Assembly: GCF_006874585.1 (NCBI RefSeq)
Contig: NZ_CP029761.1
Location: 2,119,001 to 2,183,000 of the forward strand
DNA: 64,000 bases
Source of the DNA: Sphingomonas sp. IC081
GTDB taxonomy: Bacteria; Pseudomonadota; Alphaproteobacteria; Sphingomonadales; Sphingomonadaceae
Reading direction: 5' to 3'
Shown here in pieces: positions 56,028 through 64,000 of this stretch; the stretch's first letter is position 1, and each line of letters begins with the position of its first letter. The notes beneath the pieces were generated by a model. That model saw only the letters and a list, made by a program, of their open reading frames with translations, was not told the origin of the DNA and searched no databases. Position numbers and translations under genes: made by a program.

Positions 56028-57608
56028 TCAGCGGCAGGTCGGCTCGCCATCCTCCCGGCGCAGGACAACCGGCTGCGACGTGGGCGCCAGCACCTCCCAT
56101 TCCTGCACGGCCAGCGCCGCATGGGTCTTGCCGTCGCCGGAAGCCTCCATGACCGCGCGCAAGCAGCGCGTCGTCACTTTCGGGAATGCGACCTCCTGGA
56201 AGGCGTCCGTCGCCGTGCCATAGGCGCTGGCGCCCGGAACCGGCTTCCAGCCCTTCTTGCCGCTCCAGTATTCAAGATGCCATTTCGCGGGCGGCGCCAC
56301 CCCGACGCCGGAACCGGCAGGCTGGTCGTTCCAGAAGCGGATACGCGAGCCGTCGATCGTGACCGGCTGGTCCCAGCGATACTCGATCCACTGGCTGGGC
56401 GGATTGTCCGGCGACCAGCTGCCCCACATGTCGGGCGGCAGCGGAGCCTCCTTTACCACGCCGTCGTTGAGCGACTTGATCCAGAACTGCACCGGCACCG
56501 GATCGTTGGACGCGGTCGCCCATGCCGAGCGCGCGATGTTGCGACTGGGCGCCAGCGGCGGCTGCGGACGCAGGGTCGGCACCACCGGCAGGATGCGCGC
56601 GGGCGAGACGCTGTCGTCCCATTCCATCTTGTCGAGCGCGACGCTGCGGCGGAAATGGCCGCCGCCTTTCGCATCGGCCGTGTGATAGGCGAGATACCAC
56701 TGCCCCTTGAACTCGACCGCCCCGGAGTGCGAGGTCGTCGAGGACACCGGCTTCAGCACCACGCCGCGATAGGTCCACGGCCCCATCGGCGACGGCGCAG
56801 TGCCATAGGCGATGCAGGCGTGGTAGACGGCGGGTGTGCAGTCCGAAGTCGGGCCCGCCCTGTTGCCGGCGTAGAGCATGTAATAGGTGCCCTTGCGCTT
56901 CATGATCCACGGCGCTTCGAAGAAGCCGGTGAGCCCCTTCATCTCCAGCTCCGGTCCCTTGGGCGTGATCATGTCGCGCGCGAGTTCCATCCCGCGCATC
57001 TGGCCGAACGTGCCCCAGTAGATATAGACCCGGCCATCGTCGTCGATCATCGTGGTCGGATCGATATTCTGGATGTCGTTGGCGACCGGCACTTTCTGCG
57101 AGATGATCGGGCCCGAAGGATGCGCATCGCGCCAGGGGCCGAGCGGGCTGTCCGCCACCGCCACGCCAATGGCGAAGCGGTCCTTCGCGTCGCTGTTCTT
57201 CTCCAGCACCGGGGCATAGAGGTAGTAGCGCTTATCGGGCCCCTGAATGATCTGCCCGGCATAGGCGCGGGCAGGCTCGGCCCATGCGAAGACGTTTTCG
57301 GGCTTCAGGATCGCGGGATAATGCGTCCACTCGCCCGAGGCGGGATCGGCCGTCTTGAGCAATTGCCATTCGGGCATGATGAAGTCGTTGACGTCCGCAG
57401 CCGCCTCGTCGCGACCGGCCAGGATCCAGAGCTGGCCGTCCGCCACGAACGGCGCGGGATCGGTGGAGTAGTAATCCCCGTCGGCGAGGATGGGGTTGCC
57501 CGGAACCGTCAGTTCACGCGCCGTGGGCGCCTGCTGCGCAGAGACGGATACCGGGGCGACGGACGCGAACGCGCCGGCCGCCAGAGCCAGCTTGAGACTA
57601 TTCCTCAT
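56028..57608 (-). CDS. GH43 family glycosidase with C-terminal discoidin/CBM-like domain, exported
   Basis: 526 residues. Signal peptide MRNSLKLALAAGAFASVAPV, with AQ-type cleavage. A five-bladed propeller has the GH43 catalytic set: Asp50 in YYSTDPAPFV (base), Asp183 in NIDPTTMIDDDG, and Glu231 in GFFEAPWIMKRKGTYYMLYA (acid). The C-terminal domain (about 350-515: NDGVVKEA ... PSQWIEYRWDQPVTIDGSRI) is F5/8-type, probably carbohydrate-binding. GH43 enzymes are mostly alpha-L-arabinofuranosidases, beta-xylosidases or galactan exo-hydrolases; the locus favours arabinofuranoside or galactan. The start overlaps the peptidase gene by 11 bases. Last gene of the four-gene operon. Confidence 0.92.
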   Translation of the reverse strand: MRNSLKLALAAGAFASVAPVSVSAQQAPTARELTVPGNPILADGDYYSTDPAPFVADGQLWILAGRDEAAADVNDFIMPEWQLLKTADPASGEWTHYPAILKPENVFAWAEPARAYAGQIIQGPDKRYYLYAPVLEKNSDAKDRFAIGVAVADSPLGPWRDAHPSGPIISQKVPVANDIQNIDPTTMIDDDGRVYIYWGTFGQMRGMELARDMITPKGPELEMKGLTGFFEAPWIMKRKGTYYMLYAGNRAGPTSDCTPAVYHACIAYGTAPSPMGPWTYRGVVLKPVSSTTSHSGAVEFKGQWYLAYHTADAKGGGHFRRSVALDKMEWDDSVSPARILPVVPTLRPQPPLAPSRNIARSAWATASNDPVPVQFWIKSLNDGVVKEAPLPPDMWGSWSPDNPPSQWIEYRWDQPVTIDGSRIRFWNDQPAGSGVGVAPPAKWHLEYWSGKKGWKPVPGASAYGTATDAFQEVAFPKVTTRCLRAVMEASGDGKTHAALAVQEWEVLAPTSQPVVLRREDGEPTCR

Positions 57609-59397
57609 CGGGATAAGGCCCCTTCCCGCCGTCCTTGATCAGCTGATCGACGCGGCTGTCGATCACCGGCAGCGGCACCGCGCCCAGCGCCAGCACGGCA
57701 TCGTGGAAGGCGCGGATGTTGAACTTGGGACCCAGCGCGGTTTCCGCCTTCTTGCGCGCATCCACGAAGGCCAGCTGGCCCATGTAGTAGGACAGTGCCT
57801 GTCCCGGCCAGGAAATGTAGCGGTCCACCTCGGTCTCGATCTCGTGATCGGACAGCGCGGTGTTGTCGCGCAAGTACTGCTGTGCCTGCTCGCGGGTCCA
57901 GCCCTTGGCGTGGATGCCGGTATCGACGACGAGGCGCGAGGCGCGCCAGGCCTGATAGCTGAGCATGCCGAAGCGGTCGTAGGGCGTCTCGTACATGCCC
58001 ATGTCCTCGCCCAGCGCCTCGCAATAGAGCGCCCAGCCCTCGCCATAGGCGGAGAGATAAGTGTCGCGGCGGAAGGCCGGCAGGTCCTTGTTCTCGGCGG
58101 CGAGCGGCATCTGCATCGCGTGGCCCGGCGCGCTCTCGTGCAGGGTCAGCGCGATCTGCGAGTAGAACGGACGGCTCGGCAGGTCATAGGTGTTGACGAG
58201 GTAGATGCCCGGACCACCGCGCCCGCCGGTGTAGAACGGCGCCACGTCATCCGGCACCGGCTTGATGGCGAAGCGGCTGCGCGGCAGGTGGCCGAAGAAC
58301 TGCGAGGCCTTGCCGTCGAAAGTCTTGGCGATCCACGCGGCGCGATAGAGCAGCTCGTTCGGCGTCTTGGGATAGAACTGCGGATCGGTGCGCAGGAAGT
58401 GCAGGAACGCCTTGAGATCGCCCTTGAAACCGACCTGCTGCATCACCTCGTTCATTTGCGAGCGGATGCGCGCCATTTCGCTGAGGCCGATCTGGTGGAT
58501 CTCCTCCGGCGACTTGTCGAGCGTGACGAACTCGGAAATCTTCGACTGATAGTAGGCCTTGCCGTCCGGCAGCGCATAGGCGGCGAGCGTCTTGCGGGCC
58601 TGCTTCTCGTACTCGCCGCGCATGAAGGCGAGCAGCTTGGCGTGCGCGGGCACGACGCTGCCGGTGATCGCGGCGCGAGCTTCGGCGCGCAGCTTTTCCT
58701 GCTCGGCGGCCGGGATCGTCGAGGGCAGCTTCCTGAACGGCTCGTAGAACGGCGAATCCTCGGGCGTCTTGGCATCGACCACGAGTTCGATGCCCTTGTC
58801 ACGCCCGATCAGCGTGACTTGCGGGGCGGAGAAGCCGCGCTTCAGGCCCGCGCGCATGTTGTCGATCTGCTGGTCGTAATAGCGCGGGATCTCGCGCAGC
58901 ATTTCCACGAAGTCTTCGGCGCTCTGCTGGTCGCGCAGCGGCGAGCGGGCCCAGTCGGCCAGTTCGCCCCAGAAGCTGGTGTCGGCGTTGAAGGGCTTTT
59001 CGTAATCGCGGTAACGCTGGGATGCGACAAAGGCGTCGATCTGGCCCTTGTAGACCGCGAAGTTGATGCGGTTTTCGGGCGACAGCCTGGCGACGTCGAT
59101 CGCGGCGAGCTGCTTTTCGACCTTTTGCCAGGCCGCAAGACGCGCGGTCTGCGCCTTTACGCCGACGTCGGGAAGCGCGAGGCGCTCGCTCTTGGGACCA
59201 TCCTCGCTGGGGCCGCTCTGCTGGAGACGCCAGGCGTATTCGGCGGTGTAGATCGCTTCGAAAGCTTCGTCCGGGGTCTGGGCTCCAGAGGTTTTCGGCG
59301 CGGTCTGGGCAGCCGGAGCCGCCACGGCAGAGACGGCAATCGTCGCGGCAACCGCCGCACCTGCCAGCAGCAGCGCGCGGCCAAGCGTAGTCTTCAC
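57598..59397 (-). CDS. DUF885 family metallopeptidase-like protein, exported
   Basis: 599 residues, GTG start at 59397 with AAGGGGAAA upstream and one base after the previous stop. Signal peptide KTTLGRALLLAGAAVAATIA with cleavage in the Ala-rich region. The all-helical DUF885 domain contains the zinc-type motif HESAPGH (420-426) in ALTLHESAPGHAMQMP and the downstream AYGEGWALYCEALGEDMG, which supplies the third ligand Glu. DUF885 proteins are predicted peptidases, probably oligopeptide- or dipeptidyl-carboxypeptidase-like; specificity is unproven. Its place between a pyrroline-type dehydrogenase and GH43 suggests trimming of glycopeptides released from a protein-linked glycan. Confidence 0.88.
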   Translation of the reverse strand: MKTTLGRALLLAGAAVAATIAVSAVAAPAAQTAPKTSGAQTPDEAFEAIYTAEYAWRLQQSGPSEDGPKSERLALPDVGVKAQTARLAAWQKVEKQLAAIDVARLSPENRINFAVYKGQIDAFVASQRYRDYEKPFNADTSFWGELADWARSPLRDQQSAEDFVEMLREIPRYYDQQIDNMRAGLKRGFSAPQVTLIGRDKGIELVVDAKTPEDSPFYEPFRKLPSTIPAAEQEKLRAEARAAITGSVVPAHAKLLAFMRGEYEKQARKTLAAYALPDGKAYYQSKISEFVTLDKSPEEIHQIGLSEMARIRSQMNEVMQQVGFKGDLKAFLHFLRTDPQFYPKTPNELLYRAAWIAKTFDGKASQFFGHLPRSRFAIKPVPDDVAPFYTGGRGGPGIYLVNTYDLPSRPFYSQIALTLHESAPGHAMQMPLAAENKDLPAFRRDTYLSAYGEGWALYCEALGEDMGMYETPYDRFGMLSYQAWRASRLVVDTGIHAKGWTREQAQQYLRDNTALSDHEIETEVDRYISWPGQALSYYMGQLAFVDARKKAETALGPKFNIRAFHDAVLALGAVPLPVIDSRVDQLIKDGGKGPYPDEE

Positions 59398-59398
59398 G

Positions 59399-60460
59399 TC
59401 AATTTCCCCTTTCGAGAATTTCGAGAATGTCGGCGTGGAGCTGCGCGGGGATGCGCACGCCTTCCAATTGCGAACGGGCACGGGCGAGCAGACGGCGCGA
59501 ACCGGGAAGCCGGGCGCCCTGCCCTTCGATGGTTTCGAACATGGTCTCGGCGCGCTTCAGGTATTCGTTCAGGCTGTCACCCAGGAAGCCCGCGGGATCG
59601 ATGACAACGATCAGTTCACCGCCGATGGGCGAGCCGCCGCGCCCCTCGTCAGCGGCAAGCGATTCCGCGCTGGTCATGTCGCCGATCAGCGGCCCGGCCA
59701 GCAGCTCGACCATGGCCGCCAGCGCCGATCCCTTGTGCGAACCAAAGGTACGCATCGCACCGTCGAGCACGGCCTTGGCATCGGTGGAAGGACGGCCATC
59801 GGCGTCATAACCCCAGTCCGGCGGGATCGCCTTGCCCGCACGGCGGTGCAGTTCGATCTCGCCGCGCGCCACAGCGCTGGTGGCGAAGTCGAACACGAAG
59901 GGCGCGCGGTTCCTTCCGTCAGGATGGGCCGGACGCGGCCAGCCGAACGCGATGGGGTTGGTGCCGAAGACCGGCTTGGTACCGCCCTCGGGCGCGACCC
60001 AGGCGTGGCTGGGCGTGAAGGCAAGCGCGACGAGGCCCTGCTCGGCCAGCGCCTCGACCTCGGGCCAGAGCGCGGCGAAGTGAACCACGTTGTTCAGCGC
60101 CATGGCGGCGATGCCGTAAGTCCGGGCCTTCTCCACCAGCAGCGGCATGCCGCGCTCGAAGGGAAGCTGGGCAAAGCCGCCCTTGCCGTCCACCTTGACC
60201 AGCGCCTTGGCCGGTTCGCTCACTTCGGGCACCGCATCGGGCACCACCACGCCGCGCGCCACCGAGTTGGCGGCGACGAGCAGACGATAGAGCCCGTGCG
60301 AGGTGCAGCCGTCACGCTCGCCCGAAACCATCGTCTGCGCCACGGCCGCCGCATGGTCCGCAGCCAGCCCGCAAGCGACCAGAACCTTGCGGGCGAAGGC
60401 GTCCGCCTCCTCCAGCGAGAAGGCGATTTCGCCGGTAGCAGTCATTATTTTCTCACTCAC
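59399..60460 (-). CDS. Ldh/malate dehydrogenase-family oxidoreductase (possible 1-pyrroline-2-carboxylate reductase)
   Basis: 353 residues of the YlbC/MdcH/DpkA-type NAD(P)-dependent family. N-terminal helix EEADAFARKVLVACGLAADH, catalytic His55 in GERDGCTSHGLYRL, NNVVHFAALWPEVEALAEQG, substrate/cofactor segment KPVFGTNPIAFGWPRPA and DFATSAVARGEIELHRRAG. Members include delta1-pyrroline-2-carboxylate/piperideine-2-carboxylate reductases, ureidoglycolate dehydrogenase and sugar-acid dehydrogenases. In a hydroxyproline locus, reduction of 1-pyrroline-2-carboxylate to L-proline (trans-3-hydroxyproline branch) is attractive, but a sugar-acid or lactate dehydrogenase is possible. The start overlaps the GH127 stop by 4 bases. 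Confidence 0.8.
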   Translation of the reverse strand: MSEKIMTATGEIAFSLEEADAFARKVLVACGLAADHAAAVAQTMVSGERDGCTSHGLYRLLVAANSVARGVVVPDAVPEVSEPAKALVKVDGKGGFAQLPFERGMPLLVEKARTYGIAAMALNNVVHFAALWPEVEALAEQGLVALAFTPSHAWVAPEGGTKPVFGTNPIAFGWPRPAHPDGRNRAPFVFDFATSAVARGEIELHRRAGKAIPPDWGYDADGRPSTDAKAVLDGAMRTFGSHKGSALAAMVELLAGPLIGDMTSAESLAADEGRGGSPIGGELIVVIDPAGFLGDSLNEYLKRAETMFETIEGQGARLPGSRRLLARARSQLEGVRIPAQLHADILEILERGN

Positions 60461-62832
60461 TTCGTAGCAGCAGGCTTGGCCGTGAACAGGCGCATGCCGA
60501 AGATCGGACCTGCCGAGCTGCGGTCATGCGGCACGATGCGCACCTTGACCTCGCTCTTGCCCTTGGTCAGCGCCTCGGGCAGCGCATAGTCGACATCCAT
60601 GAACTTGCCCGGCGTATCGTTGTCGAGCTTCTGGGTGACGACCTTGGTGCCGTCGACAAAGATGTCGAACACGCGCGAACGCTCGCTGCCCCAATACGTC
60701 GCCTGCAGCAGCAGCGGACCGGGCTTCACCTTCATCGTGAACTCGATGAAGCCGCCCGAGCGGGCATCGCGCCCGTTCCGGCCACGATAGGAGACCGGAT
60801 AGGAGATTTCCGAGGTCAGGTTGTGGTCGCGCTCCGGCTGCATTTCACCCAGGTGCATGACGTCAATCGAGCGGGCCGCGATATCCTTCTGGCGCGCCTG
60901 CTCGGCCAGGAACGAGGCTTCCTCGCTCTTCCAGCCGGCTTCGCTGAAGCGCTTGAAGTAGACGGCGCTGCGGCGGTCGTACTGGCTGTAGAACGGCACG
61001 AAGTTGAGGTCGCCCGGACGGGTCACGCCCTTGGTCTGGAAGCGCGGACGGTCCGAGACGATCGGCGCGAAGGCGGACAGCGGATTGTCGCCCACCATCG
61101 CCGGCTCGACGCCGGTGAACTCCATCTCGGCCGGGCCGAGGTCCGCCGCCATGACCAGCGGGCCGCGCAGCACGGCCACCACGTCCTTCGAACCGGCGGC
61201 GGCCTCGAAGCGCAGGTCGAGCGGCAGGGTGAGCGCAATCGTGTCGCCCTTCTTCCAGCGGCGGTCGATCACGGCATAGCCATTGACCGCATTGGCCGGA
61301 ACCGGCGCACCGTTGACGGCAACGAGTGCGCGGCCATTGGCCCAGGCCGGAATACGCAGTGCCACGGTGAACTTGCCGTTCTTCACCGCGTCCAGCGTCA
61401 CGCCTACTTCGGGCTTGAAGGGATATTCGGTGGCCAGCGTCAACGCCACGCCCTTGGCCTTCCACTCCGCCTTCGACGGGATGAAGAGGTTCACGAAGAG
61501 CGTATCGTCACCCTGCCAATAGATGGAATCGCCATGCTTCGAATGGCTTTCCATGCCCGAGCCGACGCAGCACCAGAAGGCTTCCTCGCCCGGCTGCGAA
61601 TAGCCGCGCGGGGCACCGCTCATCATCGGCGTCATGTAGGTGAAACCGCCGGTATGCGGGTTCTGCGCCGACATCACGTGGTTGAGGTGCGCCCGCTCGT
61701 AATAGTCGAACAGCGCCCCGTCCGGCTGCCACGAGTAGAGCTGACGGGTCAGCTTCAGCATGTTGTAGGTGTTGCAGTGCTCACAGGTCGATTCCGTGAG
61801 GTGCAGCGCGATATTGTCGGGCTCGAAGAAGTATTCGCGGTCGGCATTGCCGCCGATCACGTAGCTGTGGTGCTGGGTCACGCGTTCCCAGAAGAAGCGG
61901 GCGGCGCGGCCCGGCTCGTCCTTGCCGGTCAGCTCGTGGATGCGGGCCAGACCGATCAGCTTGGGCACCTGCGTATTGGCGTGGAAGTTGGCGAGCTTGT
62001 CTTCCTGCGCCACCAGCGGATCGAGCACGCGCTTGTCGTAGATGCGCTCCGCCACCTTCAGCCAGCGCAGATCGCCGGTCTGGGCGTAGAGCTCGGCATA
62101 GCTTTCGTTGAGACCGCCATATTCGCAGCCCAGCAGTTCCTGCATCTGCTTGTCGTCGAGCGCGGCAAAGACCTTCTCGAAGTAGCCGCCCAGGCCGATG
62201 ACGACTTCCAGCGCCTTGGCATTGCCCCAGGCCGCATGAATATCGAGCAAACCCGCGAAATACTTGTGCACGGTGTAGAGCGGCGACCACGATCCGTTGA
62301 GGTCGAACCCGCCCGACTTGATCTCCCCGCGCATGACTTCAGGGAAGATTTCCTGACCGTCGACGACCTTGCCGTCCTTGGTCTTGCGGCCAAGCGCGCC
62401 GATGTAGCCATCGCTGCGCTGCGCCTGGCAGAGCGCCAGTTCATCGACGATATAGTCCGCGCGGCGGCGGCATTCAGGGTTGCCGGTTTGCTGCCAGGCC
62501 AGGACCAGCGCGGTCATGTAGTGGCCAAGGGTGTGGCCGGCGATGGTGTCCGATTCCCAGCCGCCATAGATCGGCGCCTTGGGCTCAAGCCCCGCGTACT
62601 TGCGAAAATTGTGCAGGAAGCGGTCCGGGCTGAGCGACATCAGGTAGTCGACATTGACTTCCACCGCCGTAGCATAGTCCGAAGCGGTCAGCCGCACGTC
62701 GCTCAGCGGCAGCGGCTTCGCCTTGATCGGAAGCTTGGGGGCGATGACAGCCGCGAAGCCCTTGAGAGGGATTGAGCTGATGGCCAGCGCCGCCACGCCA
62801 GTCATCCATTCGCGCCGATTGGCCTTCATCAC
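60457..62832 (-). CDS. GH127/GH146-type beta-L-arabinofuranosidase, Tat-like signal
   Basis: 791 residues. The N-terminus NRREWMTGVAALAISSIPLK resembles a Tat signal. An (alpha/alpha)6 barrel (about 45-440) has GGWESDTIAGHTLGHYMTAL. The thiolate-zinc active site of HypBA1-like enzymes is conserved: Glu351 and Cys353 in ESTCEHCNTYNM, and Cys421-Cys422 in EEAFWCCVGSGMESHSK. Middle beta domains (about 450-600) and an additional C-terminal sandwich make it longer than HypBA1, more like GH146. These enzymes remove terminal beta-L-arabinofuranose, including from hydroxyproline-linked arabino-oligosaccharides. First gene of the operon, with the operator 17 bases upstream. Confidence 0.92.
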   Translation of the reverse strand: MMKANRREWMTGVAALAISSIPLKGFAAVIAPKLPIKAKPLPLSDVRLTASDYATAVEVNVDYLMSLSPDRFLHNFRKYAGLEPKAPIYGGWESDTIAGHTLGHYMTALVLAWQQTGNPECRRRADYIVDELALCQAQRSDGYIGALGRKTKDGKVVDGQEIFPEVMRGEIKSGGFDLNGSWSPLYTVHKYFAGLLDIHAAWGNAKALEVVIGLGGYFEKVFAALDDKQMQELLGCEYGGLNESYAELYAQTGDLRWLKVAERIYDKRVLDPLVAQEDKLANFHANTQVPKLIGLARIHELTGKDEPGRAARFFWERVTQHHSYVIGGNADREYFFEPDNIALHLTESTCEHCNTYNMLKLTRQLYSWQPDGALFDYYERAHLNHVMSAQNPHTGGFTYMTPMMSGAPRGYSQPGEEAFWCCVGSGMESHSKHGDSIYWQGDDTLFVNLFIPSKAEWKAKGVALTLATEYPFKPEVGVTLDAVKNGKFTVALRIPAWANGRALVAVNGAPVPANAVNGYAVIDRRWKKGDTIALTLPLDLRFEAAAGSKDVVAVLRGPLVMAADLGPAEMEFTGVEPAMVGDNPLSAFAPIVSDRPRFQTKGVTRPGDLNFVPFYSQYDRRSAVYFKRFSEAGWKSEEASFLAEQARQKDIAARSIDVMHLGEMQPERDHNLTSEISYPVSYRGRNGRDARSGGFIEFTMKVKPGPLLLQATYWGSERSRVFDIFVDGTKVVTQKLDNDTPGKFMDVDYALPEALTKGKSEVKVRIVPHDRSSAGPIFGMRLFTAKPAATK

Positions 62833-62848
62833 CGGAAACTCCTATCGA

Positions 62849-62864
62849 ATATCGTATACGGTTA
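62849..62864. promoter_or_regulatory. GTATAC-type operator upstream of the glycosidase operon
   Basis: ATATCGTATACGGTTA, 13 of 16 positions, left half and core perfect; 17 bases before the GH127 start, so binding would also block translation-initiation-proximal transcription. Confidence 0.65.
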
Positions 62865-62912
62865 TTGATAGGGTTAGACGCTCCCGAGTCAAGCCCGTCG
62901 AAGCGTTAGCCT

Positions 62913-63653
62913 TCAGCGCCGAAGCGCGACGCGGGTGTCCGAGTGGGCAAGATCGATCAGTGCAACCATCGCCTTGCGCGCCTGCTTCGCGTTGCCCTCG
63001 GCAATGCAGCGGTAGAGCGCGTGGTGCTCGGGCATCGGGTCGCGCGGGGAATCCTGCACGCGGCTCTTGATCGCGGTGGTCGAGGCGATGGCGGTCGAGA
63101 TCGAGGTGGACAGCGCCTGCATCAGTTCGTTGCGCGTTGCCTCCAGCACCAGTTCGTGAAAGCGGATGTCGGCCGAGCGGCCCTTGTCGGTGGCCAGCGT
63201 ACAGCGCTCCATCGTCTCCAGCGCATTGGCCATGTCGGTGAGTTGCCGCTCGTCACGGCGCAGTGCCGCCATTTCCGCTGCCTGCGGCTCGACGACCAGC
63301 CGCAGTTCGAACAGGTCGCGCAGGAACTCGTCACTGGCACCGCATTGTATCTGCCAGGCCAGCACATCGGGATCGAGCAGGTTCCAGCTCTTGCGCTCGT
63401 TGACGCGGGTGCCCGCCTTGGGCCGGCTGCTGACCATGCCCTTGGACGTCAGCACGCGGAACGCCTCGCGCAGCACTGAGCGCGATACGCCCAGCCGCTC
63501 GGCGTGCTCCACTTCCGCCGGGAACACGTGGCCGGCGGGAAGTTCGCCGCCGACGATCGCCATCGCCAGTCGGCGCGCCACCGCATGGTGAAGCCGCTCG
63601 CTGACCAGCGGAAGGGCGGTTTCGGCAGAAGGAGTTGCGGTCATCTGGATCAT
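62913..63653 (-). CDS. GntR/FCD family transcriptional regulator
   Basis: 246 residues. Winged HTH: ERLHHAVARRLAMAIVGGEL, PAEVEHAERLGVSRSVLREA and FRVLTSKGMVSSRPKAGTRV. The FCD domain (about 110-235) has LFELRLVVEPQAAEMAALRR, DIRFHELVLEATRN and MPEHHALYRCIAEGNAKQAR, with the His/Asp positions typical of FadR-like FCD. The linker SWNLLDPDVLAWQ is characteristic of sugar-acid/UxuR-like members, which bind GTATAC-centred operators. An ATG at 63644 is an alternative start. Probable repressor of the adjoining glycosidase operon and of itself, and possibly of the whole locus. Confidence 0.9.
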   Translation of the reverse strand: MIQMTATPSAETALPLVSERLHHAVARRLAMAIVGGELPAGHVFPAEVEHAERLGVSRSVLREAFRVLTSKGMVSSRPKAGTRVNERKSWNLLDPDVLAWQIQCGASDEFLRDLFELRLVVEPQAAEMAALRRDERQLTDMANALETMERCTLATDKGRSADIRFHELVLEATRNELMQALSTSISTAIASTTAIKSRVQDSPRDPMPEHHALYRCIAEGNAKQARKAMVALIDLAHSDTRVALRR

Positions 63654-63695
63654 CCCGGCGACTGGATCGTAGCATTCCTGAAATGCTCAGATCAT

Positions 63696-63711
63696 ATATC
63701 GTATAATTTTT
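63696..63711. promoter_or_regulatory. GTATAC-type half operator between the GntR gene and the last gene
   Basis: ATATCGTATAATTTTT, 12 of 16 positions; the left ATATCGTATA is exact and the right half is lost. Lies in the divergent promoter of the regulator and the exported-protein gene. Confidence 0.5.
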
Positions 63712-63781
63712 TCTTGACCCTTTCCGTCGGGGACGTCAAGAACCCATGCATCTTTCCGAAGCCAAGCGATGGGACCATGTC

Positions 63782-64000
63782 ATGAGCACCTCCTTGATTT
63801 CCCGTCCAATCCTCTCCGTACTGAAAAAACCGGCTGCGGTAAGCCTGCTTGCGCTTGGAGCCGCCATGGCCTTCCAGCCCGCCGCACAGGCACGGCAGGC
63901 ATCGACCGTGGCGACGCAGTCCGCGCCGCCCAGCATTGCCGAGCGCTACCAGACGGCGGATGCCTTCCTTGGCGCAGGCATCGGCGACCTGATCGACAAT
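63782..64000 (+). CDS. Exported protein, N-terminal fragment (runs off the window; possibly an S9-type dipeptidyl peptidase)
   Basis: 73 codons are visible from ATG 63782 to the window end; an in-frame ATG at 63746 is also possible. A hydrophobic signal segment (AVSLLALGAAMAFQPAAQA) is followed by SIAERYQTADAFLGAGIGDL. The last part resembles the opening of sphingomonad S9/DPP-IV-type peptidases (ERY/YARAxxFLG...L-V-N), but 30 residues are too few to be sure. A prolyl dipeptidyl peptidase would fit the locus. Divergent from the GntR gene with a GTATAC-like half site between them. Confidence 0.6.
   Translation, partial: MSTSLISRPILSVLKKPAAVSLLALGAAMAFQPAAQARQASTVATQSAPPSIAERYQTADAFLGAGIGDLIDN

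Overview
The window is about 64 kb of high-GC chromosomal DNA from an alphaproteobacterium, most probably a sphingomonad close to Novosphingobium. The reasons are five large TonB-dependent receptors (TBDRs), the alphaproteobacterial type of housekeeping genes (secD-yajC, aroQ, glmU, glmS, purC, rpoD), a gene-transfer-agent-type holin and a DUF2946/copper-receptor pair. The genus is an inference; no rRNA is present.

Left part (1-9.1 kb): the 5' part of secD with yajC, a tRNA-Pro(GGG), an orphan 3TM holin, aroQ, an Lrp/AsnC regulator, a degenerate soluble histidine kinase and a WalW-like polysaccharide deacetylase. Next come tRNA-Ile2/Met(CAT) and tRNA-Pro(TGG). The latter is the integration site of a decayed 2.3-kb island (6787-9131). 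It is bounded by an exact 18-bp direct repeat and holds a truncated tyrosine integrase, a truncated HNH-type restriction gene and an IS21-family remnant.

Middle part (9.1-41 kb): an orphan TBDR, a double cold-shock-domain protein with an RGG-like tail, rpoD, a DUF2946-copper TBDR pair, a three-gene TadE/TadE/TadG operon, a low-molecular-weight tyrosine phosphatase, a GNAT protein, purC, an M16 protease, a TBDR with a PEP-mutase-like enzyme, an atypical response regulator, gph, glmU, a TPR protein, an AIM24 protein, glmS and a GGDEF-EAL protein.

Right part (41-64 kb): what looks like one coordinated catabolic locus, and the main finding. It combines (i) three core enzymes of trans-4-hydroxyproline catabolism (4-hydroxyproline epimerase, D-hydroxyproline-type FAD dehydrogenase, DapA-family deaminase) with an APC amino-acid permease; (ii) glycosidases: a GH127/GH146-type beta-L-arabinofuranosidase, GH43 and GH27; (iii) a DUF885 peptidase and the start of a further exported protein at the window edge; (iv) two TBDRs and two secreted LecA-like lectin candidates; and (v) two GntR/FCD regulators. 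Seven AT-rich sites matching the palindrome ATATCGTATACGATAT lie immediately upstream of the transcription units of this locus. Plant extensins and arabinogalactan proteins carry hydroxyproline substituted with L-arabinofuranose and galactose, so I infer a locus that deglycosylates, proteolyses and catabolises hydroxyproline-rich plant cell-wall glycoproteins. The alpha-ketoglutarate-semialdehyde dehydrogenase needed to finish the pathway is not in the window.
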